From Actinomycetota bacterium (GTDB lineage: Bacteria > Actinomycetota > Nitriliruptoria > Euzebyales > Egibacteraceae), in contig JAHWKQ010000027.1 of the NCBI GenBank assembly GCA_019347785.1, positions 1 to 15,476 on the forward strand: a stretch of DNA of 15,476 nt, given 5' to 3'. This document shows positions 7,375 through 13,866 of this stretch, piece by piece; within the stretch, counting starts at the first letter, position 1, and every line of letters begins with the position of its first letter. The translations under genes and the position numbers were made by a program. Below the pieces are notes generated by a model. That model was given only the letters and a program-made list of their open reading frames with translations, had not been told where the DNA came from and made no database searches.

Positions 7375-9081
7375 ATGAGTCAGCGACAGCCCCGCGAGCG
7401 GCCGGCGCGGCCGGCGCGGCCCCAGGGACAGTGGGCGAGCGGCGAGACCGAGCCGCTGAACGCCGTCGAGCGCGTCAAGCGCGAGGGCGGCGGCTTGGAC
7501 GTCCGCGACCGTGTGGAGCGGCGCTACGCCGCCGAGGGCGTCGGCGCGATCGGCGACGACGACCTGCGGGAGCGGCTGAAGTGGTGGGGGCTGTACACCC
7601 AGCGACGACAGGACGCGCCCGCCACGATGACCGGTGGGCCGCCCGAGGACCTGACCGACGAGCACTTCATGATGCGGGTCCGCATCGACGGGGGGCGGCT
7701 GACCTCCGACCAGCTGCGGGCCGTCGCCTGGGCGTCGCAGCACCATGGCCGCGACGTCGCCGACGTGACCGACCGCCAGAACGTCCAGCTGCACTGGATC
7801 CGAATCGAGGATGTCCCCGGGATCTGGCGGCGCCTGGAGGCGGTCGGCCTGACCACGGCGATGGCGTGCGGCGACGCGCCGCGCGCGTTCCTCGGCTGCC
7901 CCGTCGCCGGACGCGACGCCGCCGAGGTCGTCGACGCGACGCCGCTGCTCTCCGAGGTGCGCAAGCGGTCGGTCGCCAACCCCGAGTTCGCCAACCTGCC
8001 GCGCAAGTTCAAGACGTCGATCTCCGGCTGCGCGCAGCAGTGCGCACAGCCCGCGCTGAACGACGTCGCCTTCGTGGGGCTGCGCGCGCCGGGCGACGGC
8101 GCCGTCGGCTTCGACCTGCTCGTCGGCGGCGGCCTCGGGGCCAACCCCCATTTCGCCCGGCGCCTGGGCGCCTTCGTGGAGCCCGACGCGGTGCCGGACG
8201 TGTGGGAGGCGGTGGCCCGGCTGTTCCGTGACCACGGCTACCGCCGCTCGCGCAAGCACGCGCGCCTGAAGTTCCTGGTCGCCGACTGGGGTCCCGAGCG
8301 TGTCCGGGAGGTCCTGGAGCGCGACTACCTCGGGGCCGCGCTGCCCGACGGACCGCCGGCGCCGCCGTCACCGGACGCCCAGCGGGACCACGTGGGCGTG
8401 TTCGCCCAGTCCGACGGCAACCGCTATGTCGGCGTCGCCCCCCGCGCCGGCCGGGTGCTGGGCCACCAGCTGGCGGCCGTGGCCGACCTCGCCGACCGCT
8501 TCGGCTCGGGGCTGGTGCGCCTCACGACCCAGCAGAAGATCGTGCTGCTCGACGTCGAGCCGGCGGCGGTCGGCGAGCTGGTCGCCGCCCTGGACGGCCA
8601 CGACCTGCGCGCGCGCGCCGGGGCCTTCCGCACCGGCACGATGTCGTGCACGGGACTGGAGTTCTGCAAGCTGGCCCTGGCCGAGACGAAGGGCAACGCC
8701 GACGCCCTGTACCGGGAGCTGGAGCGCCGCCTGCCCGAGTGGGACGAGGAGCTGCGCATCCACCTCAACGGCTGCCCCAACTCGTGCGCGCGCTTCCAGG
8801 TCGCCGACATCGGTCTGATGGGCGCGCTCGTGCCGCGACCCGACGGGTCACGCGGCGAGGGCTTCCTTGTGCACCTGGGCGGCGCGCTCGGGGACGCCCA
8901 GGCGTTCGGGGAGAAGGTCCGGGGGGTCCGGGTGCCCGCCGAGAACCTCGCCGACTACGTCGAGACCCTGCTGCGCCGCTACCTGGCCCGGTCCGACGGC
9001 CACGACGGCTTCACCGACTTCGTGCGGTCGCTGGACACCTCCGAGCTCGCCGCGTTCGCCGCGCCCGAGGAGAAGGCGTGA
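7375..9081 (+). CDS. sir: Ferredoxin-dependent assimilatory sulfite reductase
   Basis: This cytosolic siroheme/[4Fe-4S] enzyme reduces sulfite to sulfide with six electrons from ferredoxin, for cysteine synthesis. It is 568 residues long, like the mycobacterial SirA/NirA (about 560). The cluster and siroheme ligands are Cys425 and Cys431 (CTGLEFC) and Cys467 and Cys471 (CPNSC, within NGCPNSCARFQVADIG). Two ferredoxin-like repeats are seen, with RQNVQLHWI in the first half and TTQQKIVLLDV in the second. Tyr74 in KWWGLYTQR and Cys165 in ACGDAPR align with the Tyr69/Cys161 pair known in the M. tuberculosis sulfite reductase, which supports sulfite rather than nitrite as substrate. An extra Cys219/Cys223 pair (CAQQC) is absent in that protein as I recall it. 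ATG 7375 has GAGG-type sites upstream. The TGA overlaps the GTG of the zinc-ribbon gene. Confidence 0.9.
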   Translation: MSQRQPRERPARPARPQGQWASGETEPLNAVERVKREGGGLDVRDRVERRYAAEGVGAIGDDDLRERLKWWGLYTQRRQDAPATMTGGPPEDLTDEHFMMRVRIDGGRLTSDQLRAVAWASQHHGRDVADVTDRQNVQLHWIRIEDVPGIWRRLEAVGLTTAMACGDAPRAFLGCPVAGRDAAEVVDATPLLSEVRKRSVANPEFANLPRKFKTSISGCAQQCAQPALNDVAFVGLRAPGDGAVGFDLLVGGGLGANPHFARRLGAFVEPDAVPDVWEAVARLFRDHGYRRSRKHARLKFLVADWGPERVREVLERDYLGAALPDGPPAPPSPDAQRDHVGVFAQSDGNRYVGVAPRAGRVLGHQLAAVADLADRFGSGLVRLTTQQKIVLLDVEPAAVGELVAALDGHDLRARAGAFRTGTMSCTGLEFCKLALAETKGNADALYRELERRLPEWDEELRIHLNGCPNSCARFQVADIGLMGALVPRPDGSRGEGFLVHLGGALGDAQAFGEKVRGVRVPAENLADYVETLLRRYLARSDGHDGFTDFVRSLDTSELAAFAAPEEKA

Positions 9082-9236
9082 GCGCACCGACGGCGCGGGC
9101 GCAGCCGTTCTACTGCCCCTACTGCGGGGAGCCGGACATCCGTCCCGACGAGGATGCCGGCGTCCACCACTGCCGGCTGTGCGACCGGCGGTGGCGGCTG
9201 GAGTTCCGCGGGCTGGCCGGATCGGCGGCGTCCTGA
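9078..9236 (+). CDS. Small zinc-ribbon protein between sir and cysH
   Basis: GTG 9078 overlaps the stop of sir by four bases (GTGA), which is typical of translational coupling. The product is 52 residues. Two CxxC knuckles, CPYC at residues 13-16 and CRLC at about 35-38, are separated by an acidic turn containing adjacent histidines (VHHC). This is the layout of a rubredoxin-like or zinc-ribbon knuckle binding one metal ion. A basic-aromatic stretch (DRRWRLEFRG) follows. From memory, streptomycetes carry a small unnamed gene at the same place between sir and cysH, so it is probably a conserved operon partner rather than chance. The function is not known. An accessory or electron-transfer role in sulfite or APS reduction, or a regulatory role, would fit the position but is inference. 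It also overlaps the only standard start of cysH. Confidence 0.75.
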   Translation: MSAPTARAQPFYCPYCGEPDIRPDEDAGVHHCRLCDRRWRLEFRGLAGSAAS

Positions 9237-9934
9237 CCGCCGCAACGGCAACGCTGCCCTCGCCGGCCGGCATCGCCGCCGGTGACCGCGCCGAGTGCGA
9301 GCGCGCCGGCGCCGACCTGGCGCACGCGGGAGCGTCGGACGTCGTGGCGTGGGCCACCGCGCGGTTCGGCCACGACCTCGTGGTGACCGCCTCGTTCCAG
9401 GACTGCGTGCTGATCGACGTCGTGTGGCGCGTGCGTCCCGACATCCAGGTCGTCTTCCTCGACACCCAGTACCACTTCTCCCAGACGCTGGCGTACGTCG
9501 AGCGGGTCCGGCGCCGCTACGACCTGGACCTGCGGGTCCTGCGTCCGCTGGCCCGCCCGGACGAGGCGTGGCGCACCGATCCCGACGGCTGCTGCCGCAC
9601 CCGCAAGGTCGAGCCCCTGCGCCGGGCGCTGGCCGGCCGGCGGGCGTGGATGACCGGCCTGCGCCGGGCCCAGTCCCCGTCGAGGGCCGACACGCCGGTC
9701 GTGGCGTGGGACGCCGCGCGGCAGTTGGTCAAGGTCAACCCGCTGGCCGGGTGGGGCGACGGTGACGTGCAGCGCTACGTGCAGCGCCACCGCCTGCCGG
9801 TGCACCCGCTGCGCGCGCGGGGCTACCCGTCGATCGGCTGCTGGCCGTGCACCCGGGCCGTGGACGAGGGGAACGACCCCCGCGCCGGGCGCTGGCCGGA
9901 CCGTTCCAAGACCGAGTGCGGCATGCACGCCTGA
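9191..9934 (+). CDS. cysH: Adenylyl-sulfate (APS) reductase, thioredoxin-dependent
   Basis: CysH reduces adenylyl sulfate to sulfite and AMP, feeding the sulfite reductase encoded just upstream. In the 247-residue frame, Cys134-Cys135 (GCCRTRKVEPL) and Cys217/Cys220 (GCWPC) are the CC...CxxC ligands of a [4Fe-4S] cluster. That cluster marks the APS-using rather than the PAPS-using class. The catalytic cysteine is Cys243 in the ending KTECGMHA. FLDTQYHF, TGLRRAQSPSR and KVNPLAGW are further family motifs. The start is unresolved. GTG 9191 is the only standard start that keeps the whole domain, but it overlaps the zinc-ribbon gene by 46 bases and adds about 14 residues that look like out-of-frame translation. 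CTG 9233 would overlap the upstream TGA as CTGA and give 233 residues, a better length. A hairpin at 9952-9983 ends the operon. Confidence 0.9.
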   Translation: MAAGVPRAGRIGGVLTAATATLPSPAGIAAGDRAECERAGADLAHAGASDVVAWATARFGHDLVVTASFQDCVLIDVVWRVRPDIQVVFLDTQYHFSQTLAYVERVRRRYDLDLRVLRPLARPDEAWRTDPDGCCRTRKVEPLRRALAGRRAWMTGLRRAQSPSRADTPVVAWDAARQLVKVNPLAGWGDGDVQRYVQRHRLPVHPLRARGYPSIGCWPCTRAVDEGNDPRAGRWPDRSKTECGMHA

Positions 9935-9951
9935 CCGCCCTGGCGACAAGG

Positions 9952-9983
9952 CCGAGGCCCCCGTGATCGGGCGGGGGCCTCGG
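9952..9983. terminator. Strong hairpin terminator after cysH
   Basis: The inverted repeat CCGAGGCCCCCG (9952-9963) and CGGGGGCCTCGG (9972-9983) gives a perfect 12-base-pair stem with an 8-base loop, 17 bases after the cysH stop. There is no T-run, which is usual for actinobacterial hairpins. It lies between converging cysH and mshC and could act in both directions. Confidence 0.65.
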
Positions 9984-10026
9984 GCGCCGTCGGCGGGGTG
10001 CGGGCGGGTCCGCCTGGCGCGTCGTC

Positions 10027-10048
10027 GTAGCGGGGAGATTCCCGCTGC
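10027..10048 (-). terminator. Possible hairpin terminator after mshC
   Basis: GTAGCGGG (10027-10034) and CCCGCTGC (10041-10048) form an 8-base-pair stem with one G-T wobble and a 6-base loop. It lies 17 bases past the mshC stop on the minus strand. It is weaker than the neighbouring hairpin and may be a second, mshC-facing terminator. Confidence 0.4.
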
Positions 10049-10065
10049 CGTGACTCCTTACACGG

Positions 10066-11211
10066 TCAGCCGTCGGGCAGGTCGAAGCCGAGGACGGCCG
10101 CCAGCTCCCGCAGCGTCGCGCCCGCCCCGTCTCGCGCGGCCTCGTCGAGGACGGCCAGCGCCGCGGGTGTGTCCAGGTCGTCGGCCATGGCCGCGTGGAA
10201 AGCGGCCCGCAGGTCGTCGCGCCGCCCGGTGCCGCCCGCGGCCTCCACCCAGCGCTTGTACGCGGCCGCGGCGTCGTCGAGCCCGGCGTCGGCGTACGTC
10301 CACGTGGACCGGTAGTGATGCTCCAGCAGGTAGCGGCGCACCGCCGCGCCCTCGTAGCACTCGAGCAGGTCGGTGATGAACACCAGGTTCCCCCGCGACT
10401 TGGCCATCTTCGCATCGTCCAGGGCGACCATGCCCGCGTGCAGCCACAGGCGCGCGAAGGGGCGCTGGCCGGTCAGCTCCTCGGCCTGGACGATCTCGGC
10501 CTCGTGGTGGGGGAAGACGAGGTCGAGCCCGCCGCCGTGGATGTCGATGACCCCGCCGAGCTGCTCCATGGCCATCACCGAGCACTCGATGTGCCATCCG
10601 GGGCGGCCCCGGCCCCACGGGGACGGCCAGCTCGGCTCGTCGGCGGCGGACGGCTGCCACAGCAGGAAGTCCAGCGCGTCGCGCTTGCCCCCGGCCTCGG
10701 GGTCGCCGCCCTTCTCGGCGAACTCACGCAGCATGGCCGGGCGGTCCAGGCCGCTGAGCGCCCCGAAGCCCGGGGCCGAGCCCGTGTCGAAGTACACCCG
10801 CCCGTCGTCCAGCGCGTAGGCCGCGCCGCGTCGCAGGAGCCCCTCGATGGCGGCGACGATGGCGGGGACCGCGGCGGTGGCCCGCGGCGTGGTGTCCGGC
10901 GCCCGCAGCCCCAGCCCGGCCAGGTCCCTGTCGAAGCGGGCCGTCTCCCGCCCGGCGAGGTCCAGGTAGTCCACGCCCAGCTCGCGCGCCCTGCGCAGGA
11001 TGTCGTCATCGACGTCGGTCACGTTGCGGGCGTACCTGACGCGGTGACCGGCGTGCTCCAGGTAGCGGACGAGCGCGTCGAAGCAGCTGTAGGTGAACGC
11101 GTGCCCAAGGTGGCTGGCGTCGTACGGGGTGATGCCGCAGACGTAGACGCGCACGGTGTGCCCGGCGACGAAGGGGACCAGGCCGCCGGTGGCGGTGTCG
11201 TACAGCCTCAT
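10066..11211 (-). CDS. mshC: Cysteine:GlcN-inositol ligase MshC (mycothiol synthesis)
   Basis: MshC activates cysteine with ATP and joins it to 1-D-myo-inosityl 2-amino-2-deoxy-alpha-D-glucopyranoside, the penultimate step of mycothiol synthesis. It derives from cysteinyl-tRNA synthetase. The 381-residue protein has CGITPYDASHLGHA near residues 25-38, with ITPYD rather than the PTVYD of tRNA synthetases. It also has the MshC-like block DEPSWPSPWGRGRPGWHIEC at about 191-210. Zinc ligands are Cys25, Cys210 and the His-His-Glu at 235-237. The ATP loop reads KMAKS (268-272) rather than KMSKS. It is shorter than the mycobacterial protein (about 414 residues) and lacks the usual 18 or so residues before LRLYD. 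The short start is supported by a TAGGCT box 8 bases before ATG 11211. There is no C-terminal tRNA-binding domain, which argues against a tRNA synthetase. The gene converges on cysH. Confidence 0.9.
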   Translation of the reverse strand: MRLYDTATGGLVPFVAGHTVRVYVCGITPYDASHLGHAFTYSCFDALVRYLEHAGHRVRYARNVTDVDDDILRRARELGVDYLDLAGRETARFDRDLAGLGLRAPDTTPRATAAVPAIVAAIEGLLRRGAAYALDDGRVYFDTGSAPGFGALSGLDRPAMLREFAEKGGDPEAGGKRDALDFLLWQPSAADEPSWPSPWGRGRPGWHIECSVMAMEQLGGVIDIHGGGLDLVFPHHEAEIVQAEELTGQRPFARLWLHAGMVALDDAKMAKSRGNLVFITDLLECYEGAAVRRYLLEHHYRSTWTYADAGLDDAAAAYKRWVEAAGGTGRRDDLRAAFHAAMADDLDTPAALAVLDEAARDGAGATLRELAAVLGFDLPDG

Positions 11212-11219
11212 GGGTGTCC

Positions 11220-11225
11220 AGCCTA
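11220..11225 (-). promoter_or_regulatory. -10 box of a leaderless promoter for mshC
   Basis: On the minus strand TAGGCT is followed by 8 bases (GGACACCC) and the ATG of mshC at 11211, with no Shine-Dalgarno sequence. It lies just past a hairpin after rnhB, so mshC may be transcribed on its own. Confidence 0.5.
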
Positions 11226-11229
11226 ACGA

Positions 11230-11249
11230 CGCCGCCCCGGCGGGCGGCG
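11230..11249 (-). terminator. Hairpin directly after rnhB
   Basis: CGCCGCC (11230-11236) and GGCGGCG (11243-11249) form a 7-base-pair G+C stem with a 6-base loop. It begins 2 bases after the rnhB stop on the minus strand and ends just before the mshC -10 box. It would separate the two genes' transcripts, but short G+C stems arise easily at this base composition. Confidence 0.4.
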
Positions 11250-11250
11250 C

Positions 11251-11943
11251 CTACAGCGCCAGGCGCATCTGGGTCAGGGCCCGGATGGGCGCCCACGTGT
11301 GCCGGTGCAGCCGGCAGGGCCCGTGGGCGGCCAGCCACTGCCGATGCCGCGGGGACGGGTAGCCCTTGTTGTCGGCGAAGCCGTAGCCGGGATGCGCCGG
11401 ACAGGCGGCCCGCATCAGCCCGTCCCGGGTCACCTTGGCGACGATCGACGCCGCCGCCACCGACGCCGCCCGCGCGTCGCCGCCCACGATGCGCTCGTTC
11501 ACCGTCCCGTAGCCCGACAGGAAGTCCCACGCGCCGTCCAGCAGGCACACGTCGGGGCGGACCGCCAGCCCGTCGACGGCGCGCCGCGCGGCCAGCCGCC
11601 GAGCCCCGCTGAGACCGTGGGCGTCGACCTCGTCGTTGCTGGCGTGGCCCACCGACAGGGCCACGGCGAAGCGCCGCAGGCGGGCCGCCAGCTCCTCGCG
11701 CCGGGCGGCGTCGAGCACCTTCGAGTCGCGCAGCTTGTACATCCGCCGGGTGCTGGGAAGCACGACGGCCGCGTACGTCACCGGGCCCGCCCACGCCCCA
11801 CAGCCCACCTCGTCGATGCCGGCGACGACGGCCCCCTGGTCCCACCAGCGCCGCTCGTGGGTGACGCCCGGCACGTCGGGCAGCCGTCGCCGGCGCCCTC
11901 CGGCGTACACCACGTTCCTGCGCCGGCTCGCCGGCAGGCCCAT
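11251..11943 (-). CDS. rnhB: Ribonuclease HII
   Basis: RNase HII cuts the RNA strand of RNA-DNA duplexes, including single ribonucleotides in DNA, starting ribonucleotide excision repair. The protein is 230 residues from ATG 11943. The catalytic acids are Asp44 and Glu45 in AGIDEVGCGAWAGPV, Asp136 in CLLDGAWD and Asp174 in KVTRDGLM. ASIVAKVTRD and GYGFADNKGYPSPRH are also family motifs. The GRG loop that reads the DNA-RNA junction is GCG here. The frame stays open upstream to 12099, but that extension is Pro/Arg-rich shadow sequence overlapping the malic enzyme gene. ATG 11943 has AGAGGGG 6 bases upstream. The N-terminal 30 or so residues before the domain (RRRNVVYAGGRRRRLP) are basic and could contact nucleic acid. 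It lies 34 bases downstream of the malic enzyme gene and is probably co-transcribed with it. Confidence 0.92.
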   Translation of the reverse strand: MGLPASRRRNVVYAGGRRRRLPDVPGVTHERRWWDQGAVVAGIDEVGCGAWAGPVTYAAVVLPSTRRMYKLRDSKVLDAARREELAARLRRFAVALSVGHASNDEVDAHGLSGARRLAARRAVDGLAVRPDVCLLDGAWDFLSGYGTVNERIVGGDARAASVAAASIVAKVTRDGLMRAACPAHPGYGFADNKGYPSPRHRQWLAAHGPCRLHRHTWAPIRALTQMRLAL

Positions 11944-11977
11944 GCCCGGCCCCTCTCGTCGCCTCCCGGGCTCCGCC

Positions 11978-13417
11978 TCAGACTGCGGCCACGGGCTCGT
12001 CCCCCGTGGCCGGCTCGGAGGCCTCGGCGGGGGGATCCTCGCGCGCGGCCGCCGCGATGGCCTCGGCCACGGCCTCCACCACCCCGGTGTTGAACACACT
12101 GGGCACGATGTAGTTGGGCCGCAGCTCCTCGTCGCCCACCATGCCGGCGATGGCCATGGCGGCGGCGACGTTCATGCGGTCGGTGATGGTGTGGGCGCCC
12201 GCGTCGAGCGCCCCGCGGAAGATGCCCGGGAAGGCGAGCACGTTGTTGATCTGGTTCGGCTCGTCGCTGCGGCCGGTGGCCACCACCGCGGCGTGGTCGC
12301 GGGCCCCGGACGGGTCGACCTCGGGGATCGGGTTGGCCAGCGCGAACACGATCGCGTCGTCGGCCATGACCCGCAGGTCCGACGGCTCCAGGATGTTCGG
12401 GCCGCTCACGCCGATGAACACGTCGGCGCCCTCCAGGGCCTCCTGCACGCCGCCCCCCTTGTCGTCGGGGTTGGTGTGCTCGGCGACCCAGGCCTTGCTC
12501 TCGTCGAGGTCCTCGCGGTGGCGGTTGAGCACTCCCTTACGGTCGCAGGCCAGGATCTCGCCGACGCCCTGGGCGTGCAGGATGCGGATGATCGCGACAC
12601 CGGCGGCGCCGATGCCGGTCAGGACGACGCGCGCCTGGTCCAGCCGCTTGCCGGTCAGCCGCAACGCGTTGCTCAGCGCCCCGAGCGTGACGACCGCCGT
12701 GCCGTGCTGGTCGTCATGGAAGACGGGGATGTCCAGACGCTCGCTCAGCCGCCGCTCGATCTCGAAGCAGCGGGGCGCCGCGATGTCCTCCAGGTTGATG
12801 CCGCCGTAGGCGGGCGCGATGGCCTCGACGATGCGGATGATCTCCTCGGTGTCCTGCGTGTCCAGGCACACCGGCCAGGCGTCGACGCCGGCGAACTCCT
12901 TGAACAGGACCGCCTTGCCCTCCATGACCGGCATGGCCGCGGCCGCGCCGATGTTGCCCAGCCCCAGCACGGCTGAGCCGTCGGTGACGACGGCGATCGT
13001 GTTGCGCTTGATCGTCAGCCGCCGGGCGTCCTCGGGGTTGTCCGCGATGGCCTGGCACACCCGCGCCACGCCCGGCGTGTACGCCATGGACAGGTCGTCG
13101 CGGTTGCGCACCGACACCTTCGGGCGGACGGCGATCTTGCCGCCGATGTGCAGCAGGAAGGTGCGGTCGCTCTTCTTGCGGACCGCCACGCCCTCGATGC
13201 CGTCGACGGCGGCCGCCACCTTCTCCGCGTGGTCGCCGTCGGTCGTGTTGGCCGTCAGGTCCACGGTCATCGACGCGCCGCGGGACTCGACGATGTCCAC
13301 GGCGGTGACGGCGGCGCCCGCGTCGCCGACCGCGGTCGTCACCCGGCCGATGGCCCGCGGGTCGTCGTCGAGCTGCAGGCGCATGGTGATCGAGTAGGAG
13401 GCGCTGGGGATCGGCAT
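11978..13417 (-). CDS. NAD-type malic enzyme with N-terminal ACT domain
   Basis: Malic enzyme oxidatively decarboxylates (S)-malate to pyruvate and CO2 with NAD(P)+ and a divalent metal. The 479-residue protein begins with an ACT regulatory domain (about residues 6-90). The ACT-like start is YSITMRLQLDDDPRAIGRVT, and such domains usually bind a small effector. The catalytic part has Tyr113 in AYTPGVA, Lys168 in EGKAVLFK, metal ligands Glu210 and Asp211 (INLEDIAAP) and Asp236 in FHDDQHGTA. A Rossmann loop GIGAAG lies at 268-273. The last 25 or so residues are an Ala/Glu/Pro tail. ATG 13417 is chosen because MPIPSASYSI matches related proteins as I remember them. A GGGGG run 6 bases upstream is the only candidate ribosome binding site, and no TANNNT box is present there. 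The cofactor preference (NAD or NADP) is not certain from motifs. rnhB follows after 34 bases. Confidence 0.9.
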   Translation of the reverse strand: MPIPSASYSITMRLQLDDDPRAIGRVTTAVGDAGAAVTAVDIVESRGASMTVDLTANTTDGDHAEKVAAAVDGIEGVAVRKKSDRTFLLHIGGKIAVRPKVSVRNRDDLSMAYTPGVARVCQAIADNPEDARRLTIKRNTIAVVTDGSAVLGLGNIGAAAAMPVMEGKAVLFKEFAGVDAWPVCLDTQDTEEIIRIVEAIAPAYGGINLEDIAAPRCFEIERRLSERLDIPVFHDDQHGTAVVTLGALSNALRLTGKRLDQARVVLTGIGAAGVAIIRILHAQGVGEILACDRKGVLNRHREDLDESKAWVAEHTNPDDKGGGVQEALEGADVFIGVSGPNILEPSDLRVMADDAIVFALANPIPEVDPSGARDHAAVVATGRSDEPNQINNVLAFPGIFRGALDAGAHTITDRMNVAAAMAIAGMVGDEELRPNYIVPSVFNTGVVEAVAEAIAAAAREDPPAEASEPATGDEPVAAV

Positions 13418-13464
13418 CGGGTGCCCCCGGGGCTCGTCGGTCGTCGACAGGCATCCTGCCCGAT

Positions 13465-13488
13465 CCGGCCGCGCCTGGCCACGGCCGG
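13465..13488 (-). terminator. Possible hairpin between the GroES-like and malic enzyme genes
   Basis: CCGGCCG (13465-13471) and CGGCCGG (13482-13488) form a 7-base-pair stem with a 10-base loop, 15 bases past the GroES-like stop. The flanks also carry CGATCCGG twice in direct orientation (13461-13468 and 13491-13498). It may end the GroES-like transcript or belong to a regulator site for the malic enzyme gene. Confidence 0.3.
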
Positions 13489-13503
13489 TCCGATCCGGAG
13501 GGC

Positions 13504-13845
13504 CTACAGGTACAGCCCCGTCGACCCGGCGGCGCGCTCGGCGGACGCGACGGCGTGCACGTCGCGCTCGCGCACGATCAGGAACGCGTCCCCGCGGACG
13601 TCGACCTCAATGGCCGACTCCGGCAGGAACAGCACCTTGTCGCCGATCTCGATGGTCCGCACCAGCGGGCCGACCTCGGTGACCTCGCACCACAGGCCCT
13701 TGCGCTCGGCTGACTTTGCCGTCGCCGGGACCAGGATGCCAGCCTTGGTCCGGCGCTCGCCGTCGGCCGGCGGGGCGCACAGGACGCGGTCGGCGGTCAC
13801 GCGCACGGCGCGCTTGGCGTCGTCGCTCGCCGGGTCGTCGGGCAT
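13504..13845 (-). CDS. GroES-like (Cpn10-family) protein with extended C-terminus
   Basis: This 113-residue protein has the GroES beta-barrel pattern. VRVTADRVLC (15-23) is the first strand and AGILVPATAKS (35-45) is the mobile loop with the hydrophobic ILV that would contact GroEL. VTEVGP, IEIGDKVLFLP and FLIVRERDVHAV cover the remaining strands. It is not a canonical GroES: the C-terminus continues about a dozen residues beyond the last strand and ends in STGLYL. I recall similar GroES-like proteins of streptomycetes and relatives with the same TGLYL ending, so it appears to be a distinct actinobacterial branch. There is no groEL beside it. It could still serve a GroEL elsewhere, or have a separate role. 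ATG 13845 has a TATCCT box 6 bases upstream and no Shine-Dalgarno sequence. The gene starts 21 bases after the ccr stop. Confidence 0.8.
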   Translation of the reverse strand: MPDDPASDDAKRAVRVTADRVLCAPPADGERRTKAGILVPATAKSAERKGLWCEVTEVGPLVRTIEIGDKVLFLPESAIEVDVRGDAFLIVRERDVHAVASAERAAGSTGLYL

Positions 13846-13851
13846 CCGTCG

Positions 13852-13857
13852 AGGATA
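13852..13857 (-). promoter_or_regulatory. -10 box of a leaderless promoter for the GroES-like gene
   Basis: On the minus strand TATCCT is followed by 6 bases (CGACGG) and the ATG at 13845. It sits in the short gap after ccr, so the GroES-like gene can be transcribed independently of ccr. No Shine-Dalgarno sequence is seen. Confidence 0.45.
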
Positions 13858-13866
13858 GCCGCCGGC

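Noticed and set aside
7375..9081. Assimilatory nitrite reductase
   Set aside because: The Tyr74/Cys165 pair and linkage to cysH point to sulfite. No nitrate or nitrite genes are nearby.
9191..9934. PAPS reductase for cysH
   Set aside because: The CC...CxxC Fe-S ligand set is present, which marks the APS-reducing class.
10066..11211. Cysteinyl-tRNA synthetase instead of MshC
   Set aside because: The CGITPYD motif, the SWPSPWGRGRPGW block and the missing C-terminal anticodon-binding region fit MshC and not CysS.
10195..11226. Plus-strand 343-residue frame antisense to mshC
   Set aside because: It is rich in Val/Gly/Arg/Pro without any motif, and the opposite strand encodes a well-conserved MshC. 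The mirrored codon positions explain its openness.
13461..13498. CGATCCGG direct repeats as an operator for the malic enzyme gene
   Set aside because: Only two copies, 30 bases apart and partly within a G+C hairpin, so chance is likely. It is mentioned only with the hairpin.
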